DNA from: Leidyana gryllorum EB-2025a
Lineage: Eukaryota > Apicomplexa
Length of the DNA stretch: 64,000 nucleotides
NCBI GenBank assembly: GCA_048772705.1
Contig: JBLWGC010000104.1
Span: 434,001 to 498,000, forward strand
Reading direction: 5' to 3'
Made by a program: the position numbers and the translations under genes
The notes under the pieces: generated by a model
What the model was told of the DNA's origin: nothing
Databases searched by the model: none
Seen by the model: only the letters and a program-made list of their open reading frames with translations
Shown: in pieces, positions 56,801 to 64,000 of the stretch
Numbering within the stretch: position 1 is the first letter of the stretch
Layout of the letters: every line of letters begins with the position of its first letter

Positions 56801-58630
56801 TCACCTTCTCGAGTGTGGGGAAGGTGACCGAGACCGCCACCGGCGTCTCTCAAACGGTGATCGCGACCTCAACCGCCGCGGAGACCGAGTGTATCTTCGT
56901 CTATCTGGCCGCGGACTGCGTGAAGGTGATTGATCAAACCCCGCCCGTGTAGAAGAAGCCTCCCTTCTGCACGAGTCACCTATCCGCGATGAACGATCGT
57001 CCGTCGCCCGAACCGGTCGCCGCTCCCTCTCACGCACTGTAGTCAATCTCTCATCTTCCTCTCTGCCGTAATAAGACCCGCGACGGTAAGAATCCCGGCG
57101 AGGTCCCGGTGACGGTGAGCGGTGGCGACTTCCCGTTCTGTTATATGCCGGGGTCTCCCTCCACCTTCTCCCAGTAGAACGATCCCATTCTCGCGGAGAA
57201 CGAGCTCGCTGACGACCCGATTCTTGTCTGTCGCCCCAATCCTCCCTTCCGTGTCTCCGATAACCATGTCGTGGTGATGACAGTTCTTCGCGATCTGCTC
57301 GTCTTGCTTCACCGTATGAGCTCCTCGGACTCCGTTCCCGATGCCGACTCGCCGGACGTGTGTCCTCCACAAAAGAGTCGCGTACCTCCGTGTGTATATC
57401 ATACCGTCTCATTTTGCGCCTGGGCTCCTCCACCGAAACATCACGTGAGCCGTGACGAGAAGCCCGACCGGCGTCACTGTTACTAAACCGTCGACCCCGC
57501 TGTCTGCTCTCCCGAGGAGAGTGCGGCGGTGGCGAGTCTCTCCTTCTGCTGTAGGATGCCTCGAGATCATTGTCTGACTCAGAATGCCGCCGGGAGCGAC
57601 TTGTGCCTTCCTTTGCACCACTTGGCGCTCTGTCCTCCGCCAGAGAATCCCTTCTCGGCGATGGAGACACGTTGTTCGGGGGGTTGAACCGCTCTTCAGA
57701 AGAGTCTCGCGGCTTTAACATGGCGATAGGAGACGGACTGTCGTCAGCTCTCTCGTCAAGTCGTCTAACAGATGTTGGACGCGAGGCCCGCTTTGAGGGA
57801 GGGGGTGAGGGAGAACGCTTGCGTGATTTCCTTTTCCTGGGACGATCCTCGGAGACAGAGCGGCTTCGATCTCGCTCTCTTTCTCGCCGTGAAGGACGAC
57901 GGCTCGAGCGCTTGTGGTGATGGCGGGAGTGTGGGGACCTCCTCCTGTGCCGCTTCTTCGAGGGCGGAGGAGAACGGCTGCGGCGTCGTACAGCGGCCTC
58001 GTCGCTTCGATCAGAGAAAGACTGCTCGCTGTCATCGCGAATACGGATTTGACCGACCTTCCCTTCTGAGCGCGGAGCATTGACGACCTCTCGTACGGCG
58101 GAGGACGAAGAGGATCGGCTACTGGTATTGCTGCTGAATGAGCGGCGTCTCTTTTTGCGACGCTGACGGGCTTCTTGTCTCTCGACCTCGTCATCTATAT
58201 CGCTCTCCTCACGAGAGCGTTTGCCGCCCCGAGGCGAAGGGGCGGCGTGTTGGAGTTCGTTCAATGTGGCGGCCGGGTTCAGGAGAGCGCGTTTGGGTCT
58301 CAATCCGCAAGCCTCTTCTTGCAAGATCTTTTCGAGTCGTCTGACTCGTTCTACTTCAGAGAGTCCTTTGGCCGATCCGTCGCCGGGACGCTCTTTATGG
58401 TGCCACCAATCGTGGGTTTGGAAGCGGCCGAACTTCCCTTGCATTCCAATCCGGAGGCTTTGACCTGAACATCGACATGAGCTTTTGGAGCGATCACGAA
58501 TAGCCTGGAACTCACCGAGATAGCATTCCCTGTCTCGCAAGGACTGTGACTTGACCGAATCCCATCTGAACTGCTCAAGGCCGCCACGAACCCCCTCGCG
58601 AGGGGGCTCTTCCCGGCCAAAGTCCATCAT
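56801..58630 (-). CDS. MMTAG2-like N terminus with SR/RS-rich tail, probable splicing-related protein
   Basis: Exons 58630-58516 and 58464-56801 encode 592 residues. The N terminus ([15 protein letters not shown], then [18 protein letters not shown]) matches multiple-myeloma-tumour-associated protein 2, which begins GVRGGQDQFNWEDVK and continues YLGNSLMAPVGRW. The remaining 480 residues are Arg/Ser/Glu-rich with many RS, SP and RDS units, far longer than in animals. A role in nuclear RNA processing is inferred. The two N-terminal ATGs are adjacent (58630 and 58627). It diverges from eL30 with 72 bp between the starts. Confidence 0.82.
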   Translation of the reverse strand: MMDFGREEPPREGVRGGLEQFRWDSVKSQSLRDRECYLGEFQAIRDRSKSSCRCSGQSLRIGMQGKFGRFQTHDWWHHKERPGDGSAKGLSEVERVRRLEKILQEEACGLRPKRALLNPAATLNELQHAAPSPRGGKRSREESDIDDEVERQEARQRRKKRRRSFSSNTSSRSSSSSAVREVVNAPRSEGKVGQIRIRDDSEQSFSDRSDEAAVRRRSRSPPPSKKRHRRRSPHSRHHHKRSSRRPSRRERERDRSRSVSEDRPRKRKSRKRSPSPPPSKRASRPTSVRRLDERADDSPSPIAMLKPRDSSEERFNPPNNVSPSPRRDSLAEDRAPSGAKEGTSRSRRHSESDNDLEASYSRRRDSPPPHSPRESRQRGRRFSNSDAGRASRHGSRDVSVEEPRRKMRRYDIHTEVRDSFVEDTRPASRHRERSPRSSYGEARRADREELSSPRHGYRRHGREDWGDRQESGRQRARSPREWDRSTGRRWRETPAYNRTGSRHRSPSPGPRRDSYRRGSYYGREEDERLTTVRERERRPVRATDDRSSRIGDSCRREASSTRAGFDQSPSRSPRPDRRRYTRSPRRLRSRSPFERRRWRSRSPSPHSRR

Positions 58631-58702
58631 TGTTGTGTCTTTACTTTTTTGGGGCCTGGATTACGCAAAAAGTTTGCTCCTTGGTTGGGTGGCATAAGCA
58701 AC

Positions 58703-59079
58703 ATGGCTCGCAAGACAAAGAAGGCCACCTCTGACTCTATGAGTCACAGACTTCAGCTTGTTATGAAGTCTGGCAAGTGCGTTCTGGGTCACAAGCAGAC
58801 TCTCAGAGCTCTCCGTCAGCGCAAAGGTAGGAAACTGTGAGTTTATTCTCAACTTTCACCCTCTCTTTTTCCTTTGCAGCCAAGCTCGTGATTATCTCAT
58901 CCAACTGCCCGGCTCTCCGTCGCTCTGAGCTCGAGTACTATGCGGTTATCGCCAAGACCGGTGTCCACGAGTTCGCTGGTACCAACACCGAGTTGGGTAC
59001 TGCTTGCGGCCGTATGTATCGTGTTTCTTGCATGGCTGTCACTGACGCCGGTGATTCCGACATCATTAGATCCATGTAA
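58703..59079 (+). CDS. RPL30: 60S ribosomal protein eL30
   Basis: Exons 58703-58826 and 58880-59079 encode 107 residues. [38 protein letters not shown] and the end [10 protein letters not shown] are typical of eL30, an L7Ae-fold protein of the large subunit. The intron falls after RQRKG, and its length is 53 nt. The start is the first ATG of the frame and gives MARKTKKA. Confidence 0.96.
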
Positions 59080-59394
59080 ATCGACTAACCAACCACCCAA
59101 ACATAGCTTGCCAACCTCGGCTAACAATCACGCCCCACCCGGCCAACTTTCCACATTCCTTTATCTCTGAATTCGAAAACAGAGATACTCCCGAAAGCTG
59201 TAATCACACTTCAGCCGTCTCAAACTGAAGGACCGCTGAGACCTTTGAACACCTCTCGTACTCGTTGACAACAGATAACACCTCTCAGCGCCTCCTCATA
59301 AACTCTCCGACTCACTTTTTTTCGAGAATGGGCTACACAGAAGTGACTTGACCACAACTTGAGAAGGGGTCAGCCATCACTGAGCCACCTGGTG
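59080..59394. other. Spacer downstream of eL30
   Basis: No gene was found. It holds the eL30 3' region and leads into the left edge of the tandem duplication near 59395. Confidence 0.45.
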
Positions 59395-59535
59395 TCCCTT
59401 CGCTCTATGCGATGAGAGCGAAAACTGCATTGTTGACAAATGATTGGATACTTTCGCTCGTTGAAGCTGAAGGAGGTACGGGGCTGCGGATCAGAGCTTT
59501 CCTTTTGATTAACTGTGATGTGAAAATTGGGGATC

Positions 59536-60704
59536 CTAATTGGCGTCGACTGCCTTAACAGCGGGAGCAGCGTGGACGGCCTCCTGATTGATCTCCTTGG
59601 GCACTTCCTCACCCTTGAAGATCTTTCTCTCATTGTAGCTGCCACTTGATACATCGGGAACCAGGCGTTCAGCTGAAGCTCGGCGGCTTGGTTCCTGAGC
59701 CAGTAGGGGTCTTTGAGCATAGCTCTGCCAACTCCAACGAGGTCAGCCTTCCCATCCTCGATGATCGCAGCAGCGTCAACGAGCTGAGTGATCATCCCAA
59801 CAGCGATCACCGGAATGTTCGCCTCTCTTCTGACCTTTTCAGCCAGAGGGATTTGGAATTGGGGAGTGGAGGGGAACTGCTGCTTAGAATTGTTGCCACC
59901 GCTGCTGACGTGAGCCACATCCACACCAATCTCCTTCAGTTTTCTCGCGTAGACCACCGCGTCATCGACGTCGAAACCTCCTTCAACCCACTCAGTGGCG
60001 GAGAAACGCACAATGAGAGGCATCGAAGGTGGGAGAGCTTCGCGAACTGCTTTGCACACCTCCAAGGGGAACCGCAATCGGTTCTCCAGACTTCCGCCAT
60101 AGGCATCAGTACGGGTGTTCGAGAGCGGACTGGTGAAGGACGAAAGGAGGTAGCCATGGGCTGAGTGGATTTCGATGGCATCAAATCCAGCCTTGACACA
60201 TCTCGTAGCCGCAGCCACAAACATGTCGCGGACCTCTTCCATATCCTCGCGAGTCATTTCACGGGGAGCGTGATAGTGCTCATCGAAGGCAATGGCGCTG
60301 GGGCCAATACACTCGGAACCGTATTGGTCTTCAGCCGTAAGGTGAACGGGATTGGGCACCATACAGTTCACACAAGTCGCCTTCCGGCCACCGTGCGCAA
60401 TCTGAATGGCAGTTTTGGAGTGGCTGTATTCATGAATGTAATGGTTGATACGTTTGAGCGGGGGAATATACTCGTCGCTGACAGCTGCCATATCACCGGG
60501 CTGCAGACGGCCGCGATAGTCCACAAATGCCTTCGAAGATGATCAGACCAGCTCCACCCATAGCGAGACCTCCGTAGTGTACAAGATGACGATCGTTGGG
60601 CTCGTTGGTCACCGGATCAGACAATTAAGTGCACATCGGCGGCACCGCAATACGGTTGGGGATTTCAAGGGCCCGATCTTCAATAATTGAAACGCAGCAG
60701 ACAT
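59536..60704 (-). pseudogene. Old yellow enzyme (NADH:flavin oxidoreductase), broken copy
   Basis: This is a second copy of the gene at 61770-62945 with at least four lesions against it. A base is lost near residue 11, a TAA replaces the Trp codon after PPMCT, two bases are lost near 60528, and four bases are lost near 59630, which changes the C terminus. An internal frame of 384 codons remains open from 60524. The core (59640-60425) differs from the intact copy at only about four positions that I counted, so the copy is young or recently converted. Whether the long internal frame is expressed is unknown. Confidence 0.85.
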
Positions 60705-61229
60705 CCTTGATATCTCTCAAGGACGGTGGTACGAGTCATAATCTTTTTGTCGATCCGGCAGGCTCTTGGGACATCTTTGGGACATGTGTTTGGGACATCA
60801 CTGTCGGGCGACGTAAGGAGGGTATGGTGAGGCCGTCTTGGCCATTTCCATTTCCGTAGACCCCGAATGGTGGATAGTATACCCCTCATTCGCCTGAACA
60901 GGATGTTACATCGCAGTGCTGGTGACGAATGACCCGAACTGTGGGGAATTTAATATTGACGAGACATAATGCCAATGCCTGGTCCTCAGGGAAACGAGCC
61001 AGGAGCGAGCATGGCTGTAAGCAGGGGATGCGCAACGGGCACATTTGGCGTCCGGGCCGTCAATGATCTGAGACATAAAGATCAAGGTCCCACGAGCACA
61101 TACGGTGCTCTGGATCGTGTGACGAAGTGGTAATGGACATGGCCGTCGATGGAGAGCTGCCATAGAGGACTAAACTATGAGTGGATGTATTGGATCCAAC
61201 AAAACTTCCCTGTTGCTTATGTTTGGCGG

Positions 61230-61560
61230 CAGAGACCACACTCAGCAACCGATCAATTAGTCGAAAGACGACATTTGTTCCTTCCCGAGAACTTCTACGG
61301 GCGTCTGTATGAGATTACTATGCCTTTGGACTTAGGAGTTCGGAAACACACGTGCCTCTTGTCATCAAATCCTGTGGGAAAGGGATCGGAAGAGTAAGAT
61401 TAGCATTTACCTGATAGCTTCCGGTTCCCTTTGCCCGAGATACCAACCGGTCAGTTGAGATGAGTATATGGCGAACGTTGGCCGTAGGCTGGGATTTCGA
61501 TATTGTTGAAGCGAGGCTGTCTACAGAGGCACGTGGCAGACGACAGTCTTAACGACACGT
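61230..61560 (-). pseudogene. Relic of the 3' end of an AATF/Bfr2-like gene
   Basis: Segments match, with many changes, the last exons of the AATF-like gene at 63481-64000: one resembling the exon coding VSRPISRLL (61235-61310), then the ATAGCTTCCGGT region (61415-61430) and the CTACAGAGGCAC region (61520-61535). No frame survives. It lies in unit A in the same position as the intact gene in unit B, which shows that the duplication included this gene end. Confidence 0.6.
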
Positions 61561-61644
61561 TGGTTTATCAGAGAATACGTGTTTGATCTCAAGTTTGACT
61601 CTCTCCTGTGGAAAAAATATGACAGCGGGGCCTCCCTATATTTA

Positions 61645-63840
61645 TACGATGAGAGCAATAGGTGCATTGTTGAGGGGAAGGTCAATCGAGTATTGTAACA
61701 TTTTAACTTAATAACGAAAGGGGCGGACAGATTTGACGGTCCACTGTATAACGACAAAATTTGAGGATCCTAATTGGCGTCGACTGCCTTAGCAGCGAGA
61801 GCAGCGTGGACGGCCTCCTGATTGATCTCCTCGGGCACTTCCTTACCCTTGAAGATCTTTCTCAGACTCATTGTAGCTGCCACTTGATACATCGGGAACC
61901 AGGCGTTCAGCTGAAGCTCGGCGGCTTGGTTCCTGAGCCAGTAGGGGTCTTTGAGCATAGCTCTGCCAACTCCAACGAGGTCAGCCTTCCCATCCTCGAT
62001 GATCGCAGCAGCGTCAACGAGCTGAGTGATCATCCCAACAGCGATCACCGGAATGTTCGCCTCTCTTCTGACCTTTTCAGCCAGAGGGATTTGGAATTGG
62101 GGAGTGGAGGGGAACTGCTGCTTAGAATTGTTGCCACCGCTGCTGACGTGAGCCACATCCACACCAATCTCCTTCAGTTTTCTCGCGTAGACCACCGCGT
62201 CATCGACGTCGAAACCTCCTTCAACCCACTCAGTGGCGGAGAAACGCACAATGAGAGGCATCGAAGGTGGGAGAGCTTCGCGAACTGCTTTGCACACCTC
62301 CAAGGGGAACCGCAAACGGTTCTCCAGACTTCCGCCATAGGCATCAGTACGGGTGTTCGAGAGCGGACTAGTGAAGGACGAAAGGAGGTAGCCATGGGCT
62401 GAGTGGATTTCGATGGCATCAAATCCAGCTTTGACACATCTCGTAGCCGCAGCCACAAACATGTCGCGGACCTCTTCCATATCCTCGCGAGTCATTTCAC
62501 GGGGGGCGTGATAGTGCTCATCGAAGGCAATGGCGCTGGGGCCAATACACTCGGAACCGTATTGGTCTTCAGCCGTAAGGTGAACGGGATTGGGCACCAT
62601 ACAGTTCACACAAGTCGCCTTCCGGCCACCGTGCGCAATCTGAATGGCAGTTTTGGAGTGGCTGTTCTCGTGTATGTAATCATTGATACGTTTGAGCGGG
62701 GCAATACAAGCATCGCTGAAAACTCCCATATCGCCGGGCTGCAGACGGCCGCGATAGTCCACAGGTGCTGCCTCTAAGATGATCAGACCAGCTCCACCCA
62801 TAGCGAAACCCCCGTAGTGCACGAGATGACGGTCGTTAGGCTCATTGGTTACTGGATCAGACAACCAAGTGCACATCGGCGGTACCACAATGCGGTTGGG
62901 AATCTCAAGCCCGCGGATTTTCCATGATTGCAGAGCAGCGGACATCTTGATAAGTGTTGAAGGACTAGTGGGTTCGAATCACACTTCTTTTTTTGCCACT
63001 AAGCTTTTGGGACATGTTTGGGACAGCCGTCGGGACAGTGTTTGGGTCATCAATGTCCCTTTCCGAAGTGTGTTGTGGACAGTCTCGCTAACTAGGAAGG
63101 CTTCGCATTTGGCATTATGCCTGGAGTAGTCAGAGCGAGATTCATGGTGGGGAGGGAGGCAGGCAGGTTTGTGCAACCCGCAAAGGAGATAGAGGTACAA
63201 CGTCCTTCCTATGTCTGAATGTGTGATGATGGACTTCCCAAGAGCATATATACTGGTTGATTATGTTTAGAAAGTGCTGATGAACCTGGCCATCGATGGA
63301 GAGCTCCCATGATCGACGGGATTTATGACTAGATGCATTGGATCCAGAAAACTTCCCTGTTGCTTATCTTATGTTGGCAGAGGCCACCCTCTCGCGGGTG
63401 TACCTTTCCTGCCGGGCACCTCAGACAGTAGGCTGCAAGCATAACTTAAGCTCAAAGCGCTTCGAAGCCCAGGCGAGCAGCTATTGAGCGGCAGCAGCTG
63501 CAGCAGCGGCCCTCAGCAACCGGCTTATCGGCCGAGAGACAACATTTGTGCCTTCCTCGGGTCCCTCCATGGGTGTCTGCAGATTGGGAGACCATGTCTT
63601 TGAAGTTTTGAAGCGGATGTGTCACTTACCATGAAGCCCTTCAGGACAGGAATAGGATCGAGTTTGAGGCGGCGTCCTTTAGATAGCTTCCGGTCCTCTT
63701 TCGAACCTGATGCAGATTGGGCAGTTGGGATGAGTATGAGGAGGATGTGGGCTTACGGGAGCTGGGAGTCCGTCGTTGTTGAAGTAGAGCTACAGAGGCA
63801 CTGGCAGCAGGCGAGGTTTTCAACGACGCGTCGTCTCCCT
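61645..63840. repeat. Tandem duplication, unit B (intact copy)
   Basis: This unit holds the intact old-yellow-enzyme gene and the 3' part of the AATF-like gene. The right edge is not defined because the matching part of unit A ends near 61560. The spacer 62946-63480 has repeated GGGACA words and no gene. Confidence 0.75.
61770..62945 (-). CDS. Old yellow enzyme family NADH:flavin oxidoreductase (YqjM-like)
   Basis: This intronless gene encodes 391 residues. A TIM-barrel FMN enzyme is shown by IPNRIVVPPMCTW, IQIAHGGRKA, the active-site pair in EIHSAHGYLLSSF, SPLSNTRTDAYGGSLENR and the phosphate-binding VGVGRAML. The Cys in MCTW is at the position that tunes FMN potential in YqjM-type enzymes. 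It reduces activated alkenes with NAD(P)H, as in oxidative-stress or xenobiotic defence. Lack of introns, unlike nearly all neighbours, fits acquisition from a bacterium or a processed copy; this is inference. Confidence 0.94.
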   Translation of the reverse strand: MSAALQSWKIRGLEIPNRIVVPPMCTWLSDPVTNEPNDRHLVHYGGFAMGGAGLIILEAAPVDYRGRLQPGDMGVFSDACIAPLKRINDYIHENSHSKTAIQIAHGGRKATCVNCMVPNPVHLTAEDQYGSECIGPSAIAFDEHYHAPREMTREDMEEVRDMFVAAATRCVKAGFDAIEIHSAHGYLLSSFTSPLSNTRTDAYGGSLENRLRFPLEVCKAVREALPPSMPLIVRFSATEWVEGGFDVDDAVVYARKLKEIGVDVAHVSSGGNNSKQQFPSTPQFQIPLAEKVRREANIPVIAVGMITQLVDAAAIIEDGKADLVGVGRAMLKDPYWLRNQAAELQLNAWFPMYQVAATMSLRKIFKGKEVPEEINQEAVHAALAAKAVDAN

Positions 63841-64000
63841 TGACGAAGCGGCGTAGCAAGAAAGAATAATACTCCGCGTCGTCATAGACCATCGTCTGGC
63901 CAACTACCTCCTGTCCAATACCTGCAGACGGTTTCCAGTCGGTCTGACTGGCTGCAAAGGAGCGACAAAAGTCGAGTCCTTTCATAAACTCCTCTGTCTG
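63481..64000 (-). CDS. AATF/Bfr2-like nucleolar protein, C-terminal part (runs off the window)
   Basis: Exons on the minus strand run from the window end to 63757, then 63706-63630 and 63576-63481, about 150 visible residues. VYDDAEYYSFLLRRFVKG and KLSKGRRLKLDPIPVLKGFM match the TRAUB domain of AATF/Bfr2 (DDTDFYQQLLRDLI and SKGRKIRY...LLNFMAP in animals). These proteins act in 40S ribosomal subunit maturation in the nucleolus. The end is Ala-rich (RAAAAAAAAQ). The 5' end lies outside the window. The gene is also the source of the relic in unit A. Confidence 0.72.

Larger units (their letters stand above)
59395..61644. repeat. Tandem duplication, unit A (degraded copy)
   Basis: This unit carries an old-yellow-enzyme pseudogene, its 5' flank with several TTGGGACAT-type repeats, and a worn 3' end of an AATF-like gene. 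The same order recurs in unit B. The edges are estimated from the matching segment near the start of each unit (GCGATGAGAGCGAAAACTGC here, ACGATGAGAGCAATAGGTGC in unit B). The core 59640-60425 is nearly identical to unit B, whereas flanks match only loosely. Confidence 0.8.

Noticed and set aside
62960-62990. tRNA B-box look-alike (GGTTCGAATCA)
   Set aside because: No acceptor stem, D arm or anticodon arm could be built around it. The same holds for a match near 12345, which lies in an intron.
1-64000. Spliced-leader RNA gene or perkinsid leader sequence
   Set aside because: I looked for a CCGTAGCCA...GGCTCAAG-type leader and found none, so trans-splicing is only inferred.
1-64000. CRISPR arrays, LTR or DNA transposons, virus-derived elements
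   Set aside because: No spaced direct repeats, terminal repeats, transposase, reverse transcriptase or capsid-like frames were recognised.

Overview
The window is nuclear DNA of a compact, intron-bearing eukaryote. The evidence is ribosomal proteins eS8, uS11 and eL30, TFIIH p44, SMU1, RAD54 and DNMT2, nearly all split by GT-AG introns of about 38-60 nt. Gene density is extreme: about 38 protein genes in 64 kb, neighbouring genes often 13-70 bp apart, convergent genes sharing bases and divergent start codons 21-27 bp apart. Tiny introns, long same-strand runs, integrin-like vWA surface proteins and several intronless genes fit an alveolate. A perkinsid (Perkinsus-like) protist is my best guess. 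This is inference, since no rRNA or spliced-leader RNA is present to prove it.

Left third (1-20 kb): a class V aminotransferase fused to a TtcA-type tRNA thiolase (5' end outside the window); eS8; a small two-exon gene; two tandem secreted vWA receptors; RAD54; an M14 carboxypeptidase whose 3' end overlaps a 70-residue gene on the other strand; an UNC93-like membrane protein; two tandem paralogous Cys-rich proteins; and a long-chain acyl-CoA synthetase.

Middle (20-47 kb): uS11; an F-box-like protein; a minus-strand trio (helical-repeat/PUB protein, TFIIH p44, small membrane protein); a PPPDE isopeptidase with a long disordered tail; a probable N-myristoylated protein; DNMT2; citrate synthase; a 1-kb spacer; a WD40 protein; SMU1 divergent from an Rpp38/L7Ae-like protein; a second F-box-like protein; a thioredoxin-PUB fusion; and a large unknown protein.

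Right third (47-64 kb): a PWWP-like acidic protein; a seven-gene codirectional minus-strand cluster (MMTAG2-like SR protein, unknown, RING E3, rhomboid protease, Cys-motif protein, Nudix, acidic protein); eL30; then a tandem duplication of about 2.25 kb. Each unit carries an old-yellow-enzyme gene (one intact, one pseudogene) and the 3' end of an AATF/Bfr2 gene. The coding cores are nearly identical while the flanks have diverged, which points to gene conversion.

Splice models were built by hand from reading frame, GT-AG signals and family similarity. No transcript or database evidence was available. I saw no tRNA, rRNA, CRISPR array or transposable element.
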